DNA of 64,000 nt, taken from NCBI GenBank assembly GCA_963698265.1, contig CAVOQC010000001.1:1-64000 (forward strand). Direction: 5' to 3'. The stretch comes from FEB-7 sp963698265. GTDB lineage: Bacteria > Pseudomonadota > Gammaproteobacteria > Burkholderiales > Usitatibacteraceae. Shown in pieces: positions 24,873-33,748 of this stretch. The notes under the pieces are model-generated. The model was not told the origin of the DNA. It worked only from the letters and a program-made list of their open reading frames with translations, and made no database searches. How positions within the stretch are numbered: position 1 is the stretch's first letter; each line of letters begins with the position of its first letter. The position numbers and the translations under genes are program-made.

Positions 24873-26243
24873 CTAGTCGATGCCCAGCCGGTCGAGGCGG
24901 TAGCGAAGGCTGCGGAAGGTGATGCCGAGCAGCTTCGCGGCCGCGGTCTTGTTGAAGCGCGTCGCCTCCAGGGCCTTCTGGATCGCCTCGCGCTCCACTT
25001 GGTCCAGGAAATCGTGCAAGGGAAGCCCGCGCGTGCCGAGCGCGCCCTCGAGGGCGGCCGCCTTCTCCTTGGGCGCGGCCTGCGTGAGGTAGAGGTCGCT
25101 TTCGCGCACCGTGGCGTCGCTGCAGAGCGCGAGCGCGCGCTCGAGGATGTTCTCCAGCTCGCGCACGTTGCCCGGGAAATCGTAGCGCCGCAGCGCAAGC
25201 AGCGCCTCCTCGGACACGGTCGGCGGGCCCACCTTGTTCTGCCGCGCCAGGCGCTCGACCACCTGCGCGACCATGAGCGGGATGTCCTCGGGGATCTCGC
25301 GCAGGCTCGGCATCTTCATCTCGATCACGTTCAGGCGGTAGAAGAGGTCCTGCCGGAATTGCCCTGCCACCACCTGTTCCGCGAGCGTGCGGTGCGTGGC
25401 GGAGATGATGCGCATGTCGGTGGCTTCCTCCACCGTGTCTCCCAGGCGGCGGAAGGTCTTCTCCTGGATCACGCGCAGCAGCTTCACCTGCATCGCGAGC
25501 GGGAGGTCACCCACCTCGTCGAGGAAGAGCGTGCCCTTCTGCGCCGCGTGCAGGTAGCCTGCGCGGTCGTTCTCGGCCCCGGTGAAGGCGCCCTTGCGGT
25601 AGCCGAAGAACTCGCTCTCCATCAGGTTCTCGGGGATCGCGCCGCAGTTCACCGCCACGAAGGGCGCGTCGGCGCGCGCCGAGCCCGCGTGTATCAGGCG
25701 CGCGGCCACTTCCTTTCCGGAACCCGATTCGCCGGTGATGTAGACCGGCGCCTGGGATCTGGCCAGGCGCCCGATCATCTCGCGCGCCCGCTGGATGGGC
25801 GCGGATTCCCCGATCAGCCGCGGCACGCCGGGCTGCGCCACCTCGCCGATCGCGGCGCGGCGCGCCTGCGGGTGGCGGGTGAGCTTCAACGCGCTCATCA
25901 CCAGGGGGCGCAGTTCCTCCAGCTTGATGGGCTTGGCGAGGTAGTCGAAGGCGCCGGCCTTGAGTGCTGCCACCGCGTTCTCCGTCGATCCGTAGGCCGT
26001 GATCACCGCGACCGGCGTGTTGCCGTAGTGCTCGGCGATGTGGCGCAGCACGTCCAGGCCTTCGCCGTCGGGCAGGCGCATGTCGGTGAGGGCGAGGTCG
26101 TAGGCCCGCTTCTCGAGGAACTCCTTCGCCTCCGCCACGCTCGAGGCGCTGTCGGCGTCGACTCCCATGCGCGAGAGGGTGACCACGAGCAGCTCGCGGA
26201 TGTCTGCTTCGTCGTCGACGATCAGGACGGCCTTCGCGCTCAT
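24873..26243 (-). CDS. pilR: Type IV pilus response regulator PilR (NtrC family), 456 aa
   Basis: A receiver domain with Asp54 (LALTDMRLPDGEG), an AAA+ sigma-54 activator domain (Walker A GESGSGKE, GAFTGA loop in YRKGAFTGAE, NVRELEN), and a Fis-type helix-turn-helix at the end (NKTAAAKLLGITFRSLRYRL). It partners PilS and activates sigma-54 transcription of pilin genes, none of which is in the window. The pilS stop and the pilR start share one base (TGATG). Confidence 0.92.
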   Translation of the reverse strand: MSAKAVLIVDDEADIRELLVVTLSRMGVDADSASSVAEAKEFLEKRAYDLALTDMRLPDGEGLDVLRHIAEHYGNTPVAVITAYGSTENAVAALKAGAFDYLAKPIKLEELRPLVMSALKLTRHPQARRAAIGEVAQPGVPRLIGESAPIQRAREMIGRLARSQAPVYITGESGSGKEVAARLIHAGSARADAPFVAVNCGAIPENLMESEFFGYRKGAFTGAENDRAGYLHAAQKGTLFLDEVGDLPLAMQVKLLRVIQEKTFRRLGDTVEEATDMRIISATHRTLAEQVVAGQFRQDLFYRLNVIEMKMPSLREIPEDIPLMVAQVVERLARQNKVGPPTVSEEALLALRRYDFPGNVRELENILERALALCSDATVRESDLYLTQAAPKEKAAALEGALGTRGLPLHDFLDQVEREAIQKALEATRFNKTAAAKLLGITFRSLRYRLDRLGID

Positions 26244-27877
26244 CAGGTGCCTTTCAGGGTGATGCGGAAGCGGCAGCCGGGGCCGCCCTCCCGGTATTCG
26301 ATGTGGGCGCCGTTGCCCTCGCAAAGCTCGCGCGCGATGTAGAGGCCGAGACCCGTGCCCTGCGCCTCGGTGGTGAAGAACGGCTCGAAGAGGTGGCCCT
26401 GCAGCTCGACTGCCACCCCCGGGCCGTCGTCGGCCACCTCGAGCAGGAGCATGCCCGGCAGTTCGGCGGGCGAGAGCGACACGCGCACCGACCCCGGCTG
26501 CCGGTGGCCGTGGCGCCAGGCATTGCGCAGCAGGTTCCACAGGATCTGGTGCAGGTGCTGGCGGTCGAAGGCGATGCGAAGCGTGGTGCGCACCTCGATC
26601 GCGACGCACTCGGAAGGCACCTTTTCCGTGGCGCAGAAGTCGGCGGCGAACTGCTCGAGGAAGGCGCGCGAGCCGATCGCCTCGGGCTGGGCGCGGTCGC
26701 GGCGGTTCAGGTACAACACCTCCTCCACGATGCGGTCGAGCCGGTGGACATTGTCGCGGATGATGTGGACGAGCCGGTCGTCGCCCGCCTGCGCGTGCTC
26801 GCTCTCCGCCAGCAGCTCCGCGGCGTGGTTGATCGACGAGAGCGGATTCCTGATCTCGTGGGCGATGGAAGCGGTGAGGCGGCCGAGCGCGACCAGCTTC
26901 ATCTGCTGCGCCTGCTCGCGAAGCCTGCCCACGTCCTCGATGAACACCACGGTCGGCGGCGGGTCGTCGGTCCCGATGGCCACGAAGTGCACGGAAAGCT
27001 CGGCGGCGGAGCGAGGCGAGCGGAAGGGGCGCATCGCGACGCCCGGGGAACGCCGCCACGCCGCGATCATGCTCGCGACCTCCGGGGAGTACTCGGCAAG
27101 AAGGGGGCGCCTCCCGGTCGGCAGCGTGCCCAGGAGCTCGATCGCGCGCGGGTTGCTCTGGCGGATCGTGCCTTCGGGGTCGACGACCAGCATGCCGTCC
27201 TGCATGTCCCGGATCACGAGCTCGTTGATCTGCGAGAGGTTCGCGAGGTCGATGGTGCGCTGGCGGGCGATCGTCTCGCTGGTTCGCGCGTAGCGGGCGA
27301 GCGTCCAGCCGAGCCCTGCGGTGGCGAAGAGCGCGATGCTGGTCAGTCCCGACTGCAGGAAGTCGCTCGCGGGCGCGTCGAAGCGCCACACCTGGAAGAC
27401 CTGCTCCACCAGGACCGCGATGGCCGCCACCGCGGCGTGGAAGAACGCGAGCCTGCCGCGCGTGATGAGGCCCGCCGCGGCGAGCGAGATGAGGAGCGAG
27501 ACCCCGATCCCGGAGCGGATGCCCCCGCTCGTGTGCACGAGGACCACGATCGCGAGCACGTCGATGAAGACGGCCGCCGTCACCTGCATCGATATGCCCG
27601 GCTCGCGCAGCAGCGCCGGCACCACGAGCAGCACGGAGGCCACCCCGTAGGCCACCAGCGCCGTCACCGCGAGCCCGGGCTGCTGGATGCCCAGCTGGAA
27701 GAACGAATTGAGGAATGCGTAGGCGGCCGAAAGGCCCAGGGCCAGGACGACGCGATAGGCCGAGAAGACGACGAGCGTGCGCCAGGCGGTGTCGTCGCCC
27801 ACCGCGGCAATGCGCGCGCGACCGCCCGGGCGCGGGCCTTCGGCCAGGGGGGCTCCTGCGATCGCGGCGGGTGTCAT
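26243..27877 (-). CDS. pilS: Type IV pilus sensor kinase PilS, 544 aa
   Basis: Six hydrophobic segments in residues about 35-195, a PAS-like region (DMQDGMLVVDPEGTI), HisKA with IAHEIRNPLSS, and HATPase_c (NLLRNAWRHG, DDGPGV, GTGLGLYIA). Membrane kinase for PilR. The start overlaps the stop of the small PP0621-type gene (ATGA), giving a tight three-gene unit. Confidence 0.92.
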   Translation of the reverse strand: MTPAAIAGAPLAEGPRPGGRARIAAVGDDTAWRTLVVFSAYRVVLALGLSAAYAFLNSFFQLGIQQPGLAVTALVAYGVASVLLVVPALLREPGISMQVTAAVFIDVLAIVVLVHTSGGIRSGIGVSLLISLAAAGLITRGRLAFFHAAVAAIAVLVEQVFQVWRFDAPASDFLQSGLTSIALFATAGLGWTLARYARTSETIARQRTIDLANLSQINELVIRDMQDGMLVVDPEGTIRQSNPRAIELLGTLPTGRRPLLAEYSPEVASMIAAWRRSPGVAMRPFRSPRSAAELSVHFVAIGTDDPPPTVVFIEDVGRLREQAQQMKLVALGRLTASIAHEIRNPLSSINHAAELLAESEHAQAGDDRLVHIIRDNVHRLDRIVEEVLYLNRRDRAQPEAIGSRAFLEQFAADFCATEKVPSECVAIEVRTTLRIAFDRQHLHQILWNLLRNAWRHGHRQPGSVRVSLSPAELPGMLLLEVADDGPGVAVELQGHLFEPFFTTEAQGTGLGLYIARELCEGNGAHIEYREGGPGCRFRITLKGT

Positions 27878-28098
27878 TGCGCGTGCTTGCAGTTGGCCGG
27901 GTCGCGGCAGGTGATGCGCCCGCCTTCCTCCCGGGAATCGCTGCGCGGCAGGTTCACGCCGCAGTGGGCGCAGGCGACCATGTCCTCGATGTCACGGGGC
28001 TCGGAGGCTTCCGCGTCCTTCACCTGGGCCTTGAAGAAGCCGCGGAAGACGAGCCAGATGACGAAGCCGATCGCCAGCAGGAGGAGGATTCGGGCCAA
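27874..28098 (-). CDS. PP0621-family small membrane zinc-ribbon-like protein, 74 aa
   Basis: One N-terminal membrane helix (ILLLLAIGFVIWLVF), then a soluble tail with CAHCGVNLP and C...C further on (CRDPANC), likely binding a metal. This family regularly precedes pilS in betaproteobacteria; its role is unknown. Overlaps the pilS start. Confidence 0.85.
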   Translation of the reverse strand: MARILLLLAIGFVIWLVFRGFFKAQVKDAEASEPRDIEDMVACAHCGVNLPRSDSREEGGRITCRDPANCKHAQ

Positions 28099-28140
28099 GG
28101 ACGTGATTCCTGAAGAGGTTTCCCAGCCTGCAAGTTTAGC

Positions 28141-29775
28141 TCAGCCGGGGTGCCTCGAACCTCCGGAAGGCAGCGTCACCTCGAAATGCGCACCGCTGCC
28201 GCCGGGCAGGTTGATCGCCCGGGCGGACCCGCCGTGGTACTCGGCCACGAGACGCACGATCGCGAGCCCGAGGCCCAGGTGGCCGCCGCGTCCCACGCCC
28301 TCGGCGCGCGCGGTGACCATCGCGTCGAAGAGGCGCGGCAGCATCTCGGCCTGGATGGGCGGCCCGTCGTTGGCCACCGAGAGCCTCGCGGCGCGGCCGT
28401 CGGCGGCGAGGCCGATGCGGATCGCGCTGCCCGCGGGCGCGAAGTCGAGTGCGTTTTCCACCAGCTTGTCGAGCAGTTGCGCTATCGCGTCGGGCACGCC
28501 GTGCATCGGGACGGGCCCGCCGGGCGGTTCGAAATCGAACGCGCGCCCGGGGTAGGCGCCGCGGTAGCCCTCGACGCAGCCGCCCACGACCGCCGCGAGG
28601 TCGAAGGGCTCGCGCTCGGCGCTCTCGAGCATCTTCTCCAGCCGCGTGCCCTCCGAGAGCCGCGAGATGAGGCGCGAGAGCCGCTCGACGCCTTCCTCCG
28701 CCCGGTCGAGGTAGACGCGCGCCTCGCCGTCCGGCGACTGGCTGCGCAGGTTGTCGAGCGAGGAGCGCACCACGGCCACGGGGGTGCGCAGTTCGTGGGA
28801 GAGCCGCGAGGCCATCTGCTCGAGCCAGGCGTTGTAGTCGCGAAGCCGGGCGAGCATCGCGGCCATCGTGCGCTCCAGGTCGCCGATCTCGTCGCGGGCG
28901 CCCGTGGGCGCGATGGCGCCGCGGATGCGCCCCTGGCCGTCGATGGCCGCCTCGGCCTCGGCGTGCAGGCGCCGGATGCGCGTGGCGAGCCGGGTTGCGA
29001 AGAAGAGCAGGATCGCGAACGCGGCGAGGCACACCGCGAGCGTCAAGGCGATGAGGTTCTCGAGCGCCGACTGGCGCAGCAGCAGGATCGACGCGGTCGT
29101 CTCCTCCACCACCACCGCGCCCACGATGTCGTCGCCCACGAAGATCGGCTGCGCCGCCGAGAGGATCGCGGCCTCGCGGTCGCGCGTGCCGCGCCAGTGG
29201 GTCGACGACACGCCGATCAGCGCGCGGTCGATCTGCGAGCGCACCGGCTTCGACTCGTCCCCCGCGGGTACCTCGGGCGAGGACACGACGAGGGAGACGA
29301 CGGGCTTCAGCCACGACGCGATCGCCGCGCGCGAGGACTCCGCGCGCTGCGCCGGCGGCTCCCGCAGCGACCCGGACAGCCCGCGCACGCGCGAGCGCGT
29401 GTCCACCACCCACAGCCGCGAGGCCCTGCGGCCCATGATGTCCAGGAAGCGCTCGATCTCCTCCGACGGCGCGTAGGCCGTGCCCAGGCTCGCGGCGGCC
29501 TCCGGGTCGGCGGCGGCGAAGAGACCGACGATGCGGCGGCGTTCCTCGTCCTCGGGATCGAGTGCGACCGTGCCGCCCGGGGGAAAGAGCGCGTTGCGGT
29601 CGGAAAGCGCCGAGGCCACGGCGCGCGCGGTGACCGCGATGTCCTGCTCCTGTGCGGCGCGCAGGAAGGCTTCCATGCGGTTGATGAACTGCGCGGCGAG
29701 CGCGGGAATCGCCAGGAGCACCAGCGAGGCGAGCAGCAGCCGGAAGCGTATGCCGTGTGGAAAGGACGCGCCCAT
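28141..29775 (-). CDS. pdsS: Proteobacterial dedicated sortase system histidine kinase (PdsS-type)
   Basis: A 544-aa membrane kinase: one N-terminal helix (FRLLLASLVLLAIPALAAQF), a periplasmic sensor of about 220 residues, a second helix near residues 245-265 (LTLAVCLAAFAILLFF), HAMP-like linker, HisKA with LSHELRTPVAVV, and HATPase_c with GLGLAIVRLVAEYHGG. The neighbouring regulator, sortase and sortase target identify it as the kinase of the dedicated sortase system. ATG at 29775 lies 8 bp past the stop of the LpxR-like gene. Confidence 0.85.
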   Translation of the reverse strand: MGASFPHGIRFRLLLASLVLLAIPALAAQFINRMEAFLRAAQEQDIAVTARAVASALSDRNALFPPGGTVALDPEDEERRRIVGLFAAADPEAAASLGTAYAPSEEIERFLDIMGRRASRLWVVDTRSRVRGLSGSLREPPAQRAESSRAAIASWLKPVVSLVVSSPEVPAGDESKPVRSQIDRALIGVSSTHWRGTRDREAAILSAAQPIFVGDDIVGAVVVEETTASILLLRQSALENLIALTLAVCLAAFAILLFFATRLATRIRRLHAEAEAAIDGQGRIRGAIAPTGARDEIGDLERTMAAMLARLRDYNAWLEQMASRLSHELRTPVAVVRSSLDNLRSQSPDGEARVYLDRAEEGVERLSRLISRLSEGTRLEKMLESAEREPFDLAAVVGGCVEGYRGAYPGRAFDFEPPGGPVPMHGVPDAIAQLLDKLVENALDFAPAGSAIRIGLAADGRAARLSVANDGPPIQAEMLPRLFDAMVTARAEGVGRGGHLGLGLAIVRLVAEYHGGSARAINLPGGSGAHFEVTLPSGGSRHPG

Positions 29776-29783
29776 GGCCGCGC

Positions 29784-30704
29784 TCAATCGACGGGGAGGG
29801 AGACGGTGAGGGAGCCGAAGCGGTGCGGCGCCTGCTGGCCCTCGAACTCGCGCGAGTCCTGCGCGAGGCCCAGCGCGACCTCGCCCCAGGGGCCGGACCA
29901 CGCGAGCCCCACGGCCAGGCGGGCAACACCGCGCCGGTGGGCCGCCTCTGTGCGCGGATCGTCGTCGCGCCGCTCGAGGAGGCGATTGCGGGCCACGGCG
30001 CGCACTCCGGCGCCGCCGAAGAACGACCACCCGTGGGTGGTTCGCGGCAGCGGCGGCGTGGCGGCGTAGCGAAGGAGCGCATTGGGCGCCTGGGCCGGCG
30101 ACTCGCTTCGCCATTCGATCCCGGCGTGGCCGAAGGCGACGAGCGTGCCCGCGACCGCGCCGCCATGGACCACCAGCGAACCGGGCAGCGCCTTGGGACC
30201 GAAGCGGCGCGACCATGCGCCCGCCACCTGCAGGTCGGCGCGGTTGGCCACTTGATGCGACCAGTCGGTGGCCGGCGCGGGCGCGATGCGGTGAATCGCG
30301 TCCTGCGTCTGCCTGCCCAGGGCCGCGGGGCCGGAGACGCCGGCGTCCACTTCCCAGGTGGCCAGCAAGTCGGGCACGAGGTCGTGGCGCGCCACCGAAA
30401 GGAGCAGGCGCGCCGCGTTGGGGCGGTCGACACGCGCGGGATCGGCGCGACCGTCGCCCGTGTGCACCTCGTGCACGAGGCCCACGTCGATCCGGTAGGG
30501 CCGCGCGGCGGGCAATCGCAGGAACGCGGCGAACGGCGGATCGCCCTCGGGAACCGTGGAGCGGTAGATGCGCACCCCGCTCGTGTACCAGCGGTCGGTG
30601 TGGAAGGCGACGTCGTTGTCGACCTGCGCGTGCCAGAGGCTTCCCGGCGCGCCCGCCGCGCTTCCCGCGGCCAGTGCCGCGAGCGCCAGTGCGGCGCGCC
30701 TCAC
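29784..30704 (-). CDS. LpxR/DUF2219-like outer-membrane protein, 306 aa
   Basis: A signal peptide (LALAALAAGSAAGAPG) is followed by WHAQVDNDVAFHTDRWYTSG, the signature of LpxR lipid A 3'-O-deacylases and DUF2219 proteins. A conserved-looking His is in GLVHEVHTG, and the remainder has alternating beta-strand patterns ending in GSLTVSLPVD. It probably sits in the outer membrane; enzyme activity is not proven by the sequence. The GTG start overlaps the regulator stop as GTGA, placing it between the regulator and the kinase of the sortase system. Confidence 0.75.
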   Translation of the reverse strand: MRRAALALAALAAGSAAGAPGSLWHAQVDNDVAFHTDRWYTSGVRIYRSTVPEGDPPFAAFLRLPAARPYRIDVGLVHEVHTGDGRADPARVDRPNAARLLLSVARHDLVPDLLATWEVDAGVSGPAALGRQTQDAIHRIAPAPATDWSHQVANRADLQVAGAWSRRFGPKALPGSLVVHGGAVAGTLVAFGHAGIEWRSESPAQAPNALLRYAATPPLPRTTHGWSFFGGAGVRAVARNRLLERRDDDPRTEAAHRRGVARLAVGLAWSGPWGEVALGLAQDSREFEGQQAPHRFGSLTVSLPVD

Positions 30705-31396
30705 GCCCTTTCCGTCCAGCGGTAGCCCATCCCGTAGACCGTCTCGATCGCGTCGAACGCCGGGTCGACGGCCTGGAACTTGCGGCGGATGCGCTTCACG
30801 TGCGAGGTGATGGTGCCGTCGTCGACCACCATCTCGGCGTCGCGCATGAGCGTTTCGCGGTCCTTCACGTGGCCGAGGTGGCGCGCGAGCGAGCGCACCA
30901 TCCAGAACTCCGTCACCGTGAGGTCCACGGGCCGGCCGTGCCAGAGCGCCGTCATGCGCGCGGCGTCGAGCTCGAGCGGCCCGCGCACCAGCCGCTCGTC
31001 GTCCTTCGCCGGCTCCCGCCCCGCCTCCACGCGCCGGAAGAGCGCGGCGATGCGGGCGAGGAGGTGCGGCAGGCTCGCGTCCTTGGTGAGGTAGTCGTCG
31101 GCGCCCAGGCGCAGGCCCGAGACGATGTCGAAGTCCGAATCGCGCGCCGACAGGAAGATGATCGGCAGCGTCGCCGACAGGGCGCGCAGCTCGCGGCACA
31201 GGGTGAAGCCGCCGTCGATCTCCGCGCCCAGGCCGATGTCGATGATCGCGAGATCCGGCAGCCGCGTGGCGAGCGAGCGCATCGCCTGGGGCCGGTCGGC
31301 GAAGGCCTGCACCTCGTAGCCCGCGCGGGCGAGCGCCTCGGCGTAGTTCTGGCGGATGGTGGCGTCGTCCTCGACGAGCGCGATGCGGCGCGGCAT
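30701..31396 (-). CDS. pdsR: Proteobacterial dedicated sortase system response regulator (PdsR-type)
   Basis: A 231-aa OmpR-family regulator: receiver with Asp53 (LAIIDIGLG), Lys in YLTKDAS, and a winged helix (VDLTVTEFWMVRSLARHLG ... TVYGMGYRW). First gene of the minus-strand unit regulator / LpxR-like / kinase, divergent from the sortase target gene, which it may control through the intergenic inverted repeat. Confidence 0.88.
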   Translation of the reverse strand: MPRRIALVEDDATIRQNYAEALARAGYEVQAFADRPQAMRSLATRLPDLAIIDIGLGAEIDGGFTLCRELRALSATLPIIFLSARDSDFDIVSGLRLGADDYLTKDASLPHLLARIAALFRRVEAGREPAKDDERLVRGPLELDAARMTALWHGRPVDLTVTEFWMVRSLARHLGHVKDRETLMRDAEMVVDDGTITSHVKRIRRKFQAVDPAFDAIETVYGMGYRWTERA

Positions 31397-31408
31397 GCGC
31401 GAATTATA

Positions 31409-31449
31409 GGGGACGGCCCCCTGTTTCCCGGCAATGGGGGAGCGTCCCC
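31409..31449. repeat. Inverted repeat between pdsR and the sortase target gene
   Basis: GGGGACGGCCCCCTGT (31409-31424) and ATGGGGGAGCGTCCCC (31434-31449) pair along 14 of 16 positions around a 9-nt loop. It lies 13 bp upstream of the pdsR ATG in the divergent promoter region, so it could be an operator or a REP-type element. Confidence 0.5.
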
Positions 31450-31570
31450 GCTTCCGCGTCATTTTTCTGCCCGAATTGGTCGGCGCCCTTCCCGCTTTCC
31501 CCAAGCACGGCGCCCTCCCGCCCGCGCGTAATGGGCCTGCCGAATGGGTCGGCACACCAGGGGAAAGAAC

Positions 31571-33748
31571 ATGGCGGGCAAGTCAGGCGGATACCAGGGC
31601 GGGTTCCGGTCGTTGCGGGCCGACTTCATCGAACTGCTGGGCAAGGCGATCGTCTCGGGCATCGCCGCGAGCGTGGTGTTCGGCCTCGTGGCCCTGGGGC
31701 TCGCGACCTCGGCGCGGGCGCAGTCGAAGCCCAACGACGCGCGGACCGGCACGCTCCTCTTTCGCACCGGCGAGGCGGGGGCCTTCGCGCCGGCGCCCAA
31801 GGTGGAGACCGAAGTCACGATCCACGTGACCGGCATCGTCGCCCGCACCCGCGTGTCCCAGACCTTCCACAACCCGGGCGAGGACTGGGTCGAGGGCGTC
31901 TACGTCTTTCCGCTCCCGGAGAACGCCGCGGTCGACCGGCTGCGGCTGCGCATCGGCGAGCGCGTGATCGAGGGGCAGGTGAAGGAAAAGGAGGCGGCCC
32001 GGCGCATCTACGCCGAGGCGAAGCGCGAGGGGAAGAAGGCCGCGCTCGTCGAGCAGCAGCGCCCCAACCTCTTCACCAACGCCGTCGCGAACATCGGCCC
32101 GCACGAGTACGTGCGCGTGATGATCGAGTACCAGCAGACGCTTGCCATCGACAACGGCGAGTACCGGTTGCGCTTCCCGCTCGCGATCACGCCGCGCTAC
32201 GAGCCGGCCGGCGCCGCGATCCCCGATGAGCCGAAGGCGATCGAGGCGTATCAGGCGACCGTGGACTCCCTGGGCGCACCCCCGGCGACCGGGCCCGACC
32301 CCGTCCTTCACCCGGATTACGCGCCCGCCGGCGCGGGCGCGGTGAACCCGGTGGCGATCGGCGTGGTGATCGACTTCGGCGTCCCGCTCGCGAAGGTGAC
32401 CAGCTCCTACCACGACGCGTGGATCGAGAAGGATTCGGGCTCGCGCACCGTGCTTTACCTCAAGAAGGAGCAGGAGGAAGCCGACCGCGACTTCGAGCTC
32501 GTGTGGTCGCCGGCGGGCGGCTCCGCCCCTCTGGCGGCAGCGTTCCTGGAGACGCGCAACGGCACCGACTACGCGCTGCTCCTGGTGATGCCGCCGCAGC
32601 CCACGGCGCAGGAGAAGGCCGCCATCGCGCCGCTGCCGCGCGAGACCGTGTTCGTGATCGACACCTCCGGCTCCATGCAGGGCACCTCCATCGAGCAGGC
32701 GCGGCTCTCGCTCCTCGCGGGGCTCGGCACGCTCACCGCGCGCGACCGCTTCAACGTGGTCGAGTTCAACTCCTCCACGCGCCCGATGTGGCCCGACGCG
32801 CTTCCCGCCACCGCCGAAAACCTGCAGTACGCGAGGGCCTGGGTGTCGAAGCTCCAGGCCAACGGCGGCACGGAGATGGCGGGCGCACTCGCCTTCGCGC
32901 TGAACGGGCGCGACACCGCCGGATACCTGCGCCAGGTGATCTTCATGACCGACGGCGCCGTGGGCAACGAGGACCATCTCTTCAAGCTGATCGCGCAGCG
33001 CCTGGGCTCCACGCGGCTCTTCACCGTGGGCATCGGCTCGGCCCCCAACAGCCACTTCATGACCAAGGCCGCGCTCTTCGGCCGCGGCAGCTTCACCTAC
33101 ATCGGCGACCTGCGCGAGGTGGAGGAAAAGATGTCGAAGCTCTTCGCGAAGATCGAGTCGCCGGTGCTGAAGGACGTCTCGATCCGCTGGCCCGACGGCA
33201 CGCCCGTGGAGACCTATCCGGCCCGCGTGCCCGACCTCTACCTCGGCGAGCCGGTCGTGGTCGCCGCCGCCCATGCCTCGCTCAAGGGGACGATCGTCGT
33301 CTCCGGGATGCGCGGAAACCAACCCTGGAGCGTGGCGCTCACGCCTTCGGCCAGCACCGAGCCGACCGGCGTGGGCGCCCTCTGGGCCAGGGCGAGGATC
33401 GCGACCCTGATGGACGAGCTACGCCTGGGAGGCGACGAGGCGCAGATCCGCCCGGCCGTGGTGAAGGTCGCCCTGGAGCATCACCTGGTCTCGCGCTACA
33501 CGAGCCTCGTCGCCGTGGACGTGACGCCCACCGCGCCCGGCGGCGAAAAGCGCAGCGCGCTCGTGAAGACCTCCGCGCCGCGTTCGTTGATCGCGGGCGA
33601 GCTTCCGCAGACCGACACCACCTTCACCCTGCAGATCCTGCTGGGTTTCCTTGCGCTGGCAGCCGCCGGGGTGGTCGCCCTTATCGGGCGATCCATCCCG
33701 GCAGGAGGTGGCGAACACGCCGCGCAACCTGCGGAGGGCGCGCGATGA
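31571..33748 (+). CDS. Sortase target protein with VIT and vWA domains, 725 aa
   Basis: The ATG at 31571 follows AGGGGA at 8 nt. Signal/anchor segment to about residue 50 (ATSARA then Q), VIT domain (about 55-190, FHNPGEDWVEGVYVFPLPE), von Willebrand A domain with MIDAS motif DTSGSM from residue 364, and a C-terminal sorting signal: LPQTD at residue 678, a hydrophobic helix (LQILLGFLALAAAGVVALIG) and Arg-containing tail. This is the single dedicated substrate of the adjacent sortase, overlapping it by ATGA. Mg-dependent adhesion is the usual vWA role. Confidence 0.92.
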   Translation: MAGKSGGYQGGFRSLRADFIELLGKAIVSGIAASVVFGLVALGLATSARAQSKPNDARTGTLLFRTGEAGAFAPAPKVETEVTIHVTGIVARTRVSQTFHNPGEDWVEGVYVFPLPENAAVDRLRLRIGERVIEGQVKEKEAARRIYAEAKREGKKAALVEQQRPNLFTNAVANIGPHEYVRVMIEYQQTLAIDNGEYRLRFPLAITPRYEPAGAAIPDEPKAIEAYQATVDSLGAPPATGPDPVLHPDYAPAGAGAVNPVAIGVVIDFGVPLAKVTSSYHDAWIEKDSGSRTVLYLKKEQEEADRDFELVWSPAGGSAPLAAAFLETRNGTDYALLLVMPPQPTAQEKAAIAPLPRETVFVIDTSGSMQGTSIEQARLSLLAGLGTLTARDRFNVVEFNSSTRPMWPDALPATAENLQYARAWVSKLQANGGTEMAGALAFALNGRDTAGYLRQVIFMTDGAVGNEDHLFKLIAQRLGSTRLFTVGIGSAPNSHFMTKAALFGRGSFTYIGDLREVEEKMSKLFAKIESPVLKDVSIRWPDGTPVETYPARVPDLYLGEPVVVAAAHASLKGTIVVSGMRGNQPWSVALTPSASTEPTGVGALWARARIATLMDELRLGGDEAQIRPAVVKVALEHHLVSRYTSLVAVDVTPTAPGGEKRSALVKTSAPRSLIAGELPQTDTTFTLQILLGFLALAAAGVVALIGRSIPAGGGEHAAQPAEGAR

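Noticed and set aside
26303..28555. 750-codon plus-strand frame opposite pilS and the PP0621-type gene
   Set aside because: Antisense shadow of recognised genes; no ribosome-binding site or domain.
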